From: a virus
Reading direction: 5' to 3' (one strand)
DNA: 39,079 nucleotides
IMG/VR virus record: IMGVR_UViG_3300022707_000213
Location: 1 to 39,079 of that record
The position numbers and the translations under genes were made by a program. Shown here one piece after another: positions 12,977 to 20,214 of the stretch (position 1 is the first letter of the stretch; every line of letters starts with the position of its first letter). Under the pieces are notes generated by a model, which ran no database searches, was not told the origin of the DNA, and saw nothing but the letters and a program-made list of their open reading frames with translations.

Positions 12977-13363
12977 ATGGAAACACAAACTAAAAAAAAA
13001 ATACAACTAAAACACTTAGCACCTTATTTGCCTTATGGGTTAATGATAAAAAATTGGGAGGAAAACCCTGTTATAATGGACTGTCAATATGACGACAGCA
13101 AAACAATGTCAATTTATAATGTTATTAAAGGTAAGGGAAATGCTAAACCAATATTAAGACCATTATCAGACCTTACTAAAGACCTTGAAAAAGGAAAAAG
13201 ATATTGTGAGATATTATACACCATTGAAAACAAACCATTAAGATTTTTTCAACTTAATACATTATGGAGCAGTTACGCAACAATGCAACAATTATTTGAA
13301 TGGCACTTCGACGTATTCGGACTTATAGAAAAAGGATTAGCAATAGACATTAATAAAATATAA
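12977..13363 (+). CDS. Conserved Bacteroidota phage protein (LAPYLPYGL motif)
   Basis: 128 residues. The N-terminal KKKIQLKHLAPYLPYGL motif is widespread in hypothetical proteins of Bacteroidota prophages, from memory. The C-terminus has FQLNTLWSSYATMQQLFEWHFDVFGLI, a helical aromatic region. No enzymatic motif; role unknown. Confidence 0.65.
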   Translation: METQTKKKIQLKHLAPYLPYGLMIKNWEENPVIMDCQYDDSKTMSIYNVIKGKGNAKPILRPLSDLTKDLEKGKRYCEILYTIENKPLRFFQLNTLWSSYATMQQLFEWHFDVFGLIEKGLAIDINKI

Positions 13364-13366
13364 ATC

Positions 13367-13849
13367 ATGGCAAAAAAAGACAAAAAACGATTCTCCGAGA
13401 CTGGACTTGGCAAATTTTTAAAAGGCGCAGGGTCTAACATAATTGGTATAGTAGGCGATGTATTACCAGATAAAGGCTTACTAGGTATTGTAAAGAACTT
13501 AATTGATAAAGATGAGGCGATGTCCCCTGAACAAAAGATAGCAGCTCACATGCTTAGGCAATTAGAATACCAAGACATAGCAGACGCAAGAGCATTACAA
13601 GTAGCTGCACTAAATCAAGACGACCTATTCAGTAAGAGGTTTGTTTATTATCTGGCTATTGGGGTGTTTACCTTTTCGGCGGTCATTGTACTACTTTTAT
13701 TTTGGATAGAAATACCAGATAAGAACAGGGATGTTATAAACTTTATATTGGGTGTCGTTGTAGGAACAGGATTAACGGGAGTGTTTCAATATTTCTTTGG
13801 TTCATCAAAAGGATCAAAAGATAAAACAGATTTATTAAACGGTAAATAA
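13367..13849 (+). CDS. Holin-like two-span protein ending FGSSKGS (3TM-holin-like)
   Basis: 160 residues. A charged N-terminal half (SPEQKIAAHMLRQLEYQDIADARALQ) is followed by two hydrophobic spans (about 90-111 and 120-143) and the C-terminal signature FQYFFGSSKGSKDKTDLL. This signature resembles the 3TM holin family linked with release of phages and gene transfer agents. It lies 11 kb from the endolysin. It may be a second holin or a membrane protein with another role. Confidence 0.6.
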   Translation: MAKKDKKRFSETGLGKFLKGAGSNIIGIVGDVLPDKGLLGIVKNLIDKDEAMSPEQKIAAHMLRQLEYQDIADARALQVAALNQDDLFSKRFVYYLAIGVFTFSAVIVLLLFWIEIPDKNRDVINFILGVVVGTGLTGVFQYFFGSSKGSKDKTDLLNGK

Positions 13850-14031
13850 TGGGATGGTATAAATGTTTCACACCAGAACAAAAGGAACATGTAGAACTAT
13901 TAGCGTCAATAGGTTTTAATGACGTTAAAATAACAAGTATCATTAAAATAGGTCATTTTGTCGTTGCACAGATTACAACTGAATATTGGCATAATAAAAT
14001 GAGAAAGGCGTATGATTGGTACAATTATTAA
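13849..14031 (+). CDS. 60-residue hypothetical protein
   Basis: Starts at the last base of the preceding gene's stop (TAATG). It is soluble, with Trp/Tyr-rich ends (MGWYKCF, YDWYNY). Unrecognised; likely co-translated with the holin-like gene. Confidence 0.55.
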   Translation: MGWYKCFTPEQKEHVELLASIGFNDVKITSIIKIGHFVVAQITTEYWHNKMRKAYDWYNY

Positions 14032-14070
14032 AAATAAATTCTTATATTTACGTACATATTGTGAATAATA

Positions 14071-14526
14071 GTGTTAAAAGAATTATCAAAAAAGGATGAA
14101 CTTTGGAGAAAGTTTGCCTTTAGTATATGTAAAAATAAAATGTTGGCTGATGATTTGGTCGGAGATATGTACCTCAAAATCCATGAGTATTTTTTAAGAC
14201 ACGACCTCCCAAATAAAGAAATAAAAGACAGTTATATATACAGGGCTATTCAGAACCTATTTAAAAACCACGTTACCAGAGTAAACGAAGGAATATGTAT
14301 CGAGGAGTTTCATTATTTACATTGCCCTAATGAAACATTTTACCCAGATGACGAACAGCAAAGAGCCTTAGACGCTTACGAAAAAATAGACTGGAAACAA
14401 AAGCATCTTTTAGAATTAGTATATGATATGTCATACAGAGATATTGAAAAACAATACCCACTTATACATTACACTTATGCATTCACACAAGTAAAAGAAG
14501 CAAGAAAAATTATATTAGATAGATAA
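14071..14526 (+). CDS. RNA polymerase sigma-70-like factor
   Basis: 151 residues from a GTG; no ATG is available in the leader. A region-2-like helix set (FAFSICKNKMLADDLVGDMYLKIHEYF, about 16-42) and a C-terminal region-4-like helix-turn-helix (KHLLELVYDMSYRDIEKQY ... FTQVKEARKII) match small ECF-type sigma factors and their phage relatives. I infer that it redirects host RNA polymerase to late phage promoters; a two-block motif in front of three structural operons is its candidate target. A generic HTH regulator is the alternative. Confidence 0.65.
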   Translation: MLKELSKKDELWRKFAFSICKNKMLADDLVGDMYLKIHEYFLRHDLPNKEIKDSYIYRAIQNLFKNHVTRVNEGICIEEFHYLHCPNETFYPDDEQQRALDAYEKIDWKQKHLLELVYDMSYRDIEKQYPLIHYTYAFTQVKEARKIILDR

Positions 14527-14528
14527 AC

Positions 14529-15083
14529 ATGAAAGAACCTAAAGACAAACGCACTAAAAAATACAAGGAATGGAAAAAGATGGTTACATCAGATGTAATT
14601 ACAGTTCCAATACCAGAATATAATATAGCTCACAATAAAAAAAATAAACAATGGCAAAGCACCCAACAAGCAAGAGAAATAAATGTAGAACCGGAACCAC
14701 AAGAAACAGGTCTGGGCGATGTGTTAGAAAAAGTACTGGAGCATCCCGCAGTAAAACCCGTAACTAACGTAATTAAGAAACTAATTTGGAAAGACGGAAA
14801 GGATTGTAATTGTAAAGAAACAAAAGAAAAACTAAATCAATATAAATTACCAAGACGTTTCAAAGTAGTCAGATGTTTAACATACACCGAATATAAAACA
14901 TGGGAAACATTTGTAAAAACAAGAACTTTAAATGTAGACAGGGCAACAATCAAAATGATATGCACATTATATGCAGGAATATTCAACAGACAATATTATG
15001 AACCTTGTGGTAATTGCAGTCCTAAACCACTGATCCACATGATTGATAAACTAGACACGGTATATAATAGTTATGAAAAGTAA
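14529..15083 (+). CDS. Conserved phage protein with paired-Cys motifs
   Basis: 184 residues. A basic N-terminus, a Pro/Glu linker, then GLGDVLEKVLEHPAVKPV, a Cys pair near KDCNCKE and another in EPCGNCSP. This GLGD...DCxC layout recurs in Bacteroidota phages upstream of terminase genes, from memory. The paired Cys probably bind zinc. Function unknown; the position suggests a role around packaging or late regulation. Confidence 0.6.
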   Translation: MKEPKDKRTKKYKEWKKMVTSDVITVPIPEYNIAHNKKNKQWQSTQQAREINVEPEPQETGLGDVLEKVLEHPAVKPVTNVIKKLIWKDGKDCNCKETKEKLNQYKLPRRFKVVRCLTYTEYKTWETFVKTRTLNVDRATIKMICTLYAGIFNRQYYEPCGNCSPKPLIHMIDKLDTVYNSYEK

Positions 15084-15462
15084 GGATTTAAGAATAGGTA
15101 ATTATGTTCAATATAAAGATACTAAAGAACAAACTAAAATTTATGAGTTACAGCATAAATATAAGAATACCTATAGTATAAATGATTTTAATGACAATCC
15201 TCATTTAGAACCAATACCACTAACAGAACAGTGGCTATTAAGTCTTGGGGCTATTAGAAGTGATACAGATAGAAATAGGTTTTATTTAAATGGATTAGAA
15301 ATATACATATTTACAGATAATGATAATAACCCAACTAAAATAATATTCAATCCATCATCTGCTATTTTGTATGTTAATTTAAAACACGTACACCAATTAC
15401 AAAACTTAGTACACGCTTTAACTTCAAAAGAACTAGAAATAAAACAACATGAATTAAACTAA
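15073..15462 (+). CDS. Conserved flavobacterial phage protein (DLRIGNYV / VHQLQNL)
   Basis: 129 residues. The signatures KDLRIGNYVQY, EPIPLTEQWLLSLGA and VHQLQNLVHALTSKEL fit a very common but uncharacterised protein family of Bacteroidota genomes and prophages. It overlaps the preceding gene by 11 bp. Function unknown. Confidence 0.7.
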   Translation: MKSKDLRIGNYVQYKDTKEQTKIYELQHKYKNTYSINDFNDNPHLEPIPLTEQWLLSLGAIRSDTDRNRFYLNGLEIYIFTDNDNNPTKIIFNPSSAILYVNLKHVHQLQNLVHALTSKELEIKQHELN

Positions 15463-15463
15463 A

Positions 15464-15907
15464 ATGGATGTCACCTTATTAAGAACACTAACAAGAAAAT
15501 CTTTTTTAAAGTTTGGTAAGTATTATGATTTAACTATACAAGGAGTTATTAATATGTATCAAGAAAAAGGGTTGAATTATTTAACGTGGGTTTATTTTAA
15601 TTCATCAAAGATTAATTTTACAGATGATATATTAAGTGAACTTTGTATAGAAAGTGATAACATAATTGTAAAGCCTGGAAATATTTATGACAAACAGATT
15701 ATGAGAGAGGTATTCAATAAATGCATCGAATTGAGACTTGGCAAGGATCTTAAAGAATTAGGGGTAATTAAGTTTTGGAAAAAAAAGGAGCATTTAAAAG
15801 CATATACCAAGAATAGCACTAATGCAAGATCAATAAACAAACAAATAAAAATGCGACTTAAAAATCATAACAAAGACCTATTAAGACGTGTAAATCAAGG
15901 ACATTAA
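15464..15907 (+). CDS. Conserved hypothetical protein preceding terminase
   Basis: 147 residues. Contains LRTLTRKSFLKFGKYYDLTIQ and LTWVYFNSSKINFTDDIL, typical of an uncharacterised flavobacterial phage family, plus a strongly basic C-terminal third (KKKEHLKAYTKNS ... RRVNQGH) that could bind DNA. It shares its stop with the next start (TAATG), placing it in the terminase operon. Confidence 0.6.
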   Translation: MDVTLLRTLTRKSFLKFGKYYDLTIQGVINMYQEKGLNYLTWVYFNSSKINFTDDILSELCIESDNIIVKPGNIYDKQIMREVFNKCIELRLGKDLKELGVIKFWKKKEHLKAYTKNSTNARSINKQIKMRLKNHNKDLLRRVNQGH

Positions 15908-16326
15908 TGGCATACTCTAAAAAACAAATAGAAGAAACATTTAATTATATATGCAATAAGATACAAACAGAAGCAATGTCTTTAAGAAGTGTATTAAGAG
16001 AAGATAATATGCCTGTAGCCGAAACCTTTTATAAGTGGTTAGATGCTGATGAAGCTAAAACGAAACAATATGCGCGCGCGACTGAAACCAGAGCGGACTT
16101 AATCTTTGAAGATATCCTAATTATATCAGACAAACAAGGTGAGGACGTTTACACAGATGAAGATGGTGTAGAGCATACAAACCATAATGTAATCAATAGA
16201 TCACGTTTAATGGTTGATTCTCGTAAGTGGATGTTAGGTAAGATGCAACCAAAGAAGTATGGAGATAAAAATACAACTGTATTAGAGGGAGGAGACAAAC
16301 CAATAGAAATAAGTTTTGAAGATTAA
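15907..16326 (+). CDS. terS: Terminase small subunit
   Basis: 139 residues. The N-terminal helices (IEETFNYICNKIQTEAMSLRSVLREDNMPVAETFYKWL) form a helix-turn-helix as in DNA-recognising small terminases. The centre RADLIFEDILIISDKQGEDV and RSRLMVDSRKWMLGKMQPKKYGDK is the typical oligomerisation part of this phage family. It recognises the packaging site and loads the large subunit encoded 90 bp downstream. Confidence 0.85.
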   Translation: MAYSKKQIEETFNYICNKIQTEAMSLRSVLREDNMPVAETFYKWLDADEAKTKQYARATETRADLIFEDILIISDKQGEDVYTDEDGVEHTNHNVINRSRLMVDSRKWMLGKMQPKKYGDKNTTVLEGGDKPIEISFED

Positions 16327-16330
16327 TAAC

Positions 16331-16407
16331 GGAACTTTGCGGTCAGGGTGGCGTTACTTGCTTTAAATGTGGCTCGGAGCTTTCGGCGGTTCAACTCCGC
16401 TTTTTTT
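16331..16407 (+). ncRNA. Structured, GC-richer element between terS and terL (tRNA T-arm-like hairpin and T-run)
   Basis: This 90-bp gap is visibly richer in G+C than its surroundings. GGCGG (16385-16389), loop TTCAACT and CCGCT (16397-16401) form a 5-bp hairpin like a tRNA T-arm, followed by T7. An alternative stem CGGAG (16375-16379)/CTCCG (16395-16399) is mutually exclusive with it. No acceptor stem or anticodon arm pairs well, so it is not a normal tRNA. It may be a terminator, an attenuator, a small RNA or part of the packaging site. Confidence 0.45.
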
Positions 16408-16415
16408 ATTTACTT

Positions 16416-17672
16416 ATGAAGATTAAAATTAAAAAACCTAAACTTACCTCATACCAGAAAGACTTCTTATATAACCCCGCACGTTTTACAATAGTAGAAG
16501 CATCAACCAAAGCAGGGAAAACATTCCCATGTATTTACTGGATATTTGAAAGGGCGCACGAGCCATGGAATAAACCTAACTATAACCATTGGTGGGTTGC
16601 CCCTGTATATTCACAAACAAAAATAGCCTTTAATAGATTAAGAGTTAAGTTAGGGCGCTCTCATGCTTATAAGATAAATGAGAGTAATTTAATTATAACC
16701 TGTCCTAATGGTGTGAAGATATGTTTTAAGAGCGCGGACAAACCAGACAATTTATTTGGTGAAGATGTGTATTCTATTGTCTTTGATGAAGCCCCACGCG
16801 CTAAGGTAGATGCGTTCTATGCACTTAGAACAACCATAACAGCAACCAAAGGGATAATGAAACTAATCGGTAACTTTGGAGGTTTCTCTAATTGGATGCA
16901 TCAGTTAAAGGATAAAGCAAAAACTGACAAACAATACTCTTATTATAAGATAACAGCATGGGATGCGGTAAGAGAAGGCATACTAGAGGAGGAGGAGATA
17001 CTACAAGCCCAAAAAGATTTACCACCTAAAATATTCAAACAGTTATATCTTGCTGAAGGACAAGAGAGCTTAGATCAACTTATAACTTTTGAGGCTATGC
17101 AAAACATGTGGACTAATTCCCATGCTAAAAGAGGGCGTAAATATATTACGGCTGATATTGCTTTGCATGGGTCGGATAAATTTGTTATATTCGTATGGGA
17201 TATGTGGGTTATAATAGATGTTATAATAATTGATAAGTGTGAAGCCCCAGAAGTTGAGAGGGTATTAAAAGCCACGGCAGAGAAGTATGAGGTAGGGAGA
17301 TCAGACATAACTTATGATGCAGATGGGTTAGGTTCTTTCTTACGAGGGTACTTAGCAGGAGCAAGACCATTTAACAACGGCTCAAAAGCAATAGGTAGAG
17401 ACAACTATAAGAATCTAAAAAGTCAATGCGGTTATGAGTTTGCAAAGAGAGCTAATCGAAATGAAATCCTTATTGATTGTGATGTCGATAAGACAGAAAT
17501 GATTAAAGAAATGGAGTGCTTACAATCTTATGATTTAGATAAAGATGGTAAGATACAACTCATGCCAAAGGCTAAGATAAAAGAAGTAATAGGACATTCA
17601 CCTGATAAGTTAGACGCTTTGATAATGAGAGAGTACTTTGAGATTGATAGCTTTGGTGTAGAAATTTATTAA
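16416..17672 (+). CDS. terL: Terminase large subunit
   Basis: 418 residues. ATPase domain: Walker A STKAGKT (30-36), Walker B with acidic pair IVFDEAPR (Asp124-Glu125), and a motif III-like LIGNFGG. Nuclease domain (RNase H fold): ITADIALHGSDK (Asp247), TYDADGLG (Asp301/303) and HSPDKLDALIMR (Asp401/404). It pumps DNA into proheads and cuts the concatemer. Length and motifs are complete. No portal gene follows; that gene lies 14 kb downstream, which is unusual. Confidence 0.93.
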   Translation: MKIKIKKPKLTSYQKDFLYNPARFTIVEASTKAGKTFPCIYWIFERAHEPWNKPNYNHWWVAPVYSQTKIAFNRLRVKLGRSHAYKINESNLIITCPNGVKICFKSADKPDNLFGEDVYSIVFDEAPRAKVDAFYALRTTITATKGIMKLIGNFGGFSNWMHQLKDKAKTDKQYSYYKITAWDAVREGILEEEEILQAQKDLPPKIFKQLYLAEGQESLDQLITFEAMQNMWTNSHAKRGRKYITADIALHGSDKFVIFVWDMWVIIDVIIIDKCEAPEVERVLKATAEKYEVGRSDITYDADGLGSFLRGYLAGARPFNNGSKAIGRDNYKNLKSQCGYEFAKRANRNEILIDCDVDKTEMIKEMECLQSYDLDKDGKIQLMPKAKIKEVIGHSPDKLDALIMREYFEIDSFGVEIY

Positions 17673-17734
17673 TTAATCCGTGCTTAAATATGCGATTTTG
17701 CACGCGGTGGAGACAAATAAATAATAACTAAATT
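17673..17734. other. Non-coding leader downstream of terL with a small inverted repeat
   Basis: No gene is seen here. CGTGC (17679-17683) can pair with GCACG (17700-17704) around a 16-nt loop. There is no T-run, so it is not a convincing terminator. Confidence 0.3.
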
Positions 17735-17881
17735 ATGACTATAACAACTTTTACATTATCGTATAAGCCATGCACTCACGATGTTCATTTTAAAACGGTG
17801 CATTTTAGGACTTGGTTTTGGACGTTTAAAAAGGATATTCATTTCTGTATGAAGTGTGAACGATTTGTGAATCGTAAATAA
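17735..17881 (+). CDS. 48-residue Cys/His-rich small protein
   Basis: Starts after AAATT. One Cys near residue 13, several His (CTHDVHFKTVHF) and a C-terminal CMKCERF pair suggest a small zinc-binding protein. It is the last gene before the terminator at 17890. Possible late accessory; unrecognised. Confidence 0.5.
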   Translation: MTITTFTLSYKPCTHDVHFKTVHFRTWFWTFKKDIHFCMKCERFVNRK

Positions 17882-17889
17882 ACTAAAAA

Positions 17890-17918
17890 AAAGAGGGATA
17901 ATAAAACCCCTCTTTAAT
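17890..17918 (+). terminator. Rho-independent terminator after the terminase operon
   Basis: AAAGAGGG (17890-17897) pairs perfectly with CCCTCTTT (17908-17915) around a 10-nt AT-rich loop. It is flanked by an A-run on the left and a short T-run on the right, so it could act in both directions. It separates the terminase operon from the late motif at 17999. Confidence 0.75.
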
Positions 17919-17998
17919 TGCCAAAATATACATCAGAAGAAAATCCCTTGTCTATGCGATGTATGTTATGTCAAATATACAAAACCTTTTCCAAAAAA

Positions 17999-18028
17999 CA
18001 AAATCAAGGTTTTTGTGTTCTATTAGTA
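17999..18028 (+). promoter_or_regulatory. Two-block late-promoter-like motif, copy 1
   Basis: CAAAAT (17999-18004), then exactly 12 nt, then GTTCTA (18017-18022) within TGTGTTCTATTAGTA. The same two blocks with the same spacing occur at 28223 and 31317. The gene start is 12 nt downstream of the motif end. It is a candidate target of the phage sigma-like factor. Confidence 0.6.
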
Positions 18029-18039
18029 GAGCCTTTAAT

Positions 18040-18657
18040 ATGAAACTAAAAATCACCTTACCAGAGAATATAAGTGATATAACACTGTCACAATACCAAA
18101 GATACATCAAGCTAACCCAGCGTGAGGACTTAACCGAACAGGGATTTGATAAAAGAAAGGTCTGTATATTTACAAAGATAGCCTTCCACGATCTGGATAA
18201 GGTAAAGCAAAAAGACTTTAAAAGTATCAATGAGCAAATAGATAGGGCGTTAGCTGAAGATTGTGAGTTTGTCATGCGCTTTGAAATGAACGGTATTGAG
18301 TTTGGATTCATTCCTAATCTTAACGATATAACCACGGCTGAATTTGTTGACCTATCAGAGTACGGAACAGAACACGAAACAATCCACAAGCTAATGGCAA
18401 TACTATTTCGACCCGTAACAAATAAAGATAAGTTAAACAATTATGATATTGAAACTTATAAGGGAACAGATCAGTATAAGGACATGATGAAAGACATGCC
18501 AATGCATATTGTAAATGGGGCGTTAGTTTTTTTTTGGACTTTACAAAAAGCCTTACAGAAGAGTACCCGGAGATATACGGTGGAGGCACTAAAGAAGGTC
18601 AGAAAGCAGCGGAGTTTTTTGAGAAGTGGGGATGGTTACCAACACTCAAGAAATTAG
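18040..18657 (+). CDS. Probable tail assembly chaperone, frame-0 product
   Basis: 205 residues from the ATG at 18040 (MKLKITLPENISDITLSQYQRY); a longer upstream reading runs through the promoter motif and is rejected. N-terminal part is acidic alpha/beta; the middle (GTEHETIHKLMAILFRP) and YKDMMKDMPMHIVNGALVFFW fit tail-assembly-chaperone-like proteins of Bacteroidota phages. A run of nine T (18527-18535) follows residue 163. After it frame 0 becomes basic and unlike the family (RRYTVEALKKVRKQRS), whereas the -1 frame gives a well-formed C-terminus. The gene follows terL and opens the tail module. Confidence 0.7.
   Translation: MKLKITLPENISDITLSQYQRYIKLTQREDLTEQGFDKRKVCIFTKIAFHDLDKVKQKDFKSINEQIDRALAEDCEFVMRFEMNGIEFGFIPNLNDITTAEFVDLSEYGTEHETIHKLMAILFRPVTNKDKLNNYDIETYKGTDQYKDMMKDMPMHIVNGALVFFWTLQKALQKSTRRYTVEALKKVRKQRSFLRSGDGYQHSRN
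18527..18535 (+). other. T9 slippery run, probable -1 frameshift site
   Basis: Reading frame 0 decodes GTT TTT TTT TGG here. A -1 slip on the TTT codons continues as TTG GAC TTT ACA in the 18534 frame, joining 165 frame-0 residues to 81 further residues (246 in total). Lambda G/GT and many siphophage chaperone pairs use the same logic. A one-base homopolymer sequencing error would look identical. Confidence 0.6.
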
Positions 18658-18779
18658 CAGACTATAAACCCTGGCGGTTAGATTGGGTACTTAATTGGAA
18701 TGTAAACGAAATGCACGTCTGGCTGTGCGAGGACATAGATAGACAAAACCTAGAAGCAGAATTAAGAAAAGTAAAATAA
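18534..18779 (+). CDS. Frameshifted C-terminal extension of the tail assembly chaperone
   Basis: 81 codons in the -1 frame. It contains TKSLTEEYPEIYGGGTKEGQ, FFEKWGWLPTLKKLADYKPW and NEMHVWLCEDI, which look like coherent protein and fit the family's C-terminal domain. Its only possible own start is a TTG inside the T run, so it is best read as a frameshift product of the 18040 gene. Its stop shares its last A with the next ATG (TAATG). Confidence 0.65.
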   Translation: MDFTKSLTEEYPEIYGGGTKEGQKAAEFFEKWGWLPTLKKLADYKPWRLDWVLNWNVNEMHVWLCEDIDRQNLEAELRKVK

Positions 18780-19249
18780 TGGGATTAAATCACTACACCG
18801 AACTATTAAATTATATTAAATCTCTTGTAGAGAAAGGCGGTTATATTAATACAATAACACAAGGGGACTTTGATAGGCTTGACCTTGATAAAGGAAATAT
18901 ATTCCCTATCCTGCATATTAACATAACAGGGGGTTCTTTTACAAATGGTCAAACGGTTGTCTTAGATGTAGAGATAGCAGCCCTTCAGCAAAGGGACACC
19001 AACAACGAGGAGCGGACAGATAAGTTCTTTCAGCAAGACAATGAGGTAGACAACATGAATGAAATGTTAGCGGTTTTAAATAGGATATGGACTATTGCTT
19101 TCAGAGACTTTGAAGATAGAAACTTTAGAGCAAGCGAAGACCCAACACTGGAAATTATAGATCAGCGAACCACAACAAATAGTATAGAGGGTTGGAATCT
19201 AACTTTTAGTTTAATAATGCCAAACACAACAATTAGCTTATGTCCTTGA
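18779..19249 (+). CDS. Neck/tail completion-like structural protein
   Basis: 156 residues. GLNHYTELLNYIKSL, then DLDKGNIFPILHINI and VVLDVEIAALQQRD resemble a conserved head-tail joining or tail-terminator protein of Bacteroidota phages, from memory. It is beta-rich with an acidic loop (FFQQDNEVDNMNEM). It directly follows the chaperone-like gene, and a small minus-strand frame overlaps its last 12 bp. Confidence 0.6.
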   Translation: MGLNHYTELLNYIKSLVEKGGYINTITQGDFDRLDLDKGNIFPILHINITGGSFTNGQTVVLDVEIAALQQRDTNNEERTDKFFQQDNEVDNMNEMLAVLNRIWTIAFRDFEDRNFRASEDPTLEIIDQRTTTNSIEGWNLTFSLIMPNTTISLCP

Positions 19250-19402
19250 TCTTAGTAGTTCAGCCCAATAAAGGGAACACCAAAAATAAGTTTGTAGTTT
19301 CCAAAAATCAGAGGTGTTAAAATAAAATAAACTAATTATAAAAAAGATGATAGCAGAAATAAATACAACAATAGACAAAATAATGGTTAATTTTTTTTTC
19401 AT
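19238..19402 (-). CDS. Possible 54-residue membrane protein on the minus strand
   Basis: In the 172-bp gap of the tail operon the minus strand has ATG AAA AAA AAA at 19402 and an open frame of 54 residues: a Lys start, one strong hydrophobic span (about 5-26) and a Trp/Tyr-rich tail. The minus-strand sequence just upstream holds TATTTTG, similar to a Bacteroidota -7 box. It is convergent with the plus gene. No plus-strand gene fills this gap, which supports it, but it could be chance in AT-rich DNA. Confidence 0.4.
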   Translation of the reverse strand: MKKKLTIILSIVVFISAIIFFIISLFYFNTSDFWKLQTYFWCSLYWAELLRSRT

Positions 19403-19421
19403 AATGTAATATACAAAATAA

Positions 19422-19961
19422 ATGTCCTTAGTACTAAAAATATTAGATAAGTTTGGAAGGAATCTTAATACTGCGGTTGATAGAAATCTAAAGAAGCACA
19501 ATAAAGGCGATAGTATATTAAACAGGACTAAAAAGTTTGAAGCGGTTACAACAAAAACCGGATTCGAATTTGTTTATTTCATACAAGACTATTGGGAGTT
19601 TGTAGATCGTGGGGTAGTTGGAACAGGTGTAAAAGTAGATGGAACACCCGTAAGAAAACGAAGAACAACAGATAAGAAATTTAAGTTTAAAAAAGGAATA
19701 CGAAATAAACCAAGTAGAAAGCATTTTGATCAGTGGACTATAAGAAAAGGAATAGCGGGTAGAACCAAAGGAGGTCAATTTTTATCTCGAATAGGTTTAA
19801 CTACTGCAATATCATATAACGTTTGGTATAAAGGGTTGCCAACAACACATTTCTTAACCACGCCACTGAATAGATTATTAAAAACAATACCCAATAAGTT
19901 AATAGAAGCTTATAGTTTAGATGTAGATATAATATTACAAAAACAATTAAATGGCAAATAA
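19422..19961 (+). CDS. Head-tail connector / gp10-like structural protein
   Basis: 179 residues, basic. DYWEFVDRGVVGTGVKVDGTP, then KHFDQWTIRKGIAGRTKGGQFLSR and TTHFLTTPLNRLL follow the pattern of HK97 gp10-like neck proteins in Bacteroidota phages, as I remember them. It probably joins the tail to the portal vertex or terminates the tail tube. Its end overlaps the next gene by 11 bp. Confidence 0.6.
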   Translation: MSLVLKILDKFGRNLNTAVDRNLKKHNKGDSILNRTKKFEAVTTKTGFEFVYFIQDYWEFVDRGVVGTGVKVDGTPVRKRRTTDKKFKFKKGIRNKPSRKHFDQWTIRKGIAGRTKGGQFLSRIGLTTAISYNVWYKGLPTTHFLTTPLNRLLKTIPNKLIEAYSLDVDIILQKQLNGK

Positions 19962-20205
19962 AAGAAAACCAAGTAAAAGGTTTGAAAATTTCGTAGGCGA
20001 CATACACCCAGACGTAGACCACTTGTTAAGCAAAACAGTTGAAGAAGCATTTAATGAAATAGGATTTTTAGCAGAAGATTTTAGGTCAAAAATGGGTAAA
20101 GAATATTGTAATTTTTGTGGATATAAATTTAATGAACTAGATATTAAAATGAGTAAATCAAGACCTAGTACAATTTGTATTGCTTGTTTTACATCTAACG
20201 CTTAA
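19951..20205 (+). CDS. 84-residue protein with C-terminal zinc ribbon
   Basis: The N-terminus is basic; the C-terminal half has two Cys pairs, CNFC (about 53-56) and CIAC (about 76-79), spaced as a zinc ribbon. It lies in the tail operon between structural genes, yet looks regulatory or nucleic-acid-binding. Unrecognised. Confidence 0.6.
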   Translation: MANKRKPSKRFENFVGDIHPDVDHLLSKTVEEAFNEIGFLAEDFRSKMGKEYCNFCGYKFNELDIKMSKSRPSTICIACFTSNA

Positions 20206-20214
20206 AAAAATAAA

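Noticed and set aside
16331-16415. Complete tRNA gene
   Set aside because: Only the T-arm pairs convincingly; no acceptor stem, anticodon arm or CCA end can be drawn.
17959-18039. N-terminal extension of the chaperone-like gene
   Set aside because: It reads through the two-block motif, and the ATG at 18040 gives the expected start of the family.
17952-18440. 162-codon minus-strand open frame
   Set aside because: It is the shadow of the chaperone-like gene, Ser/Leu-rich without domain features, and runs across the late promoter motif.
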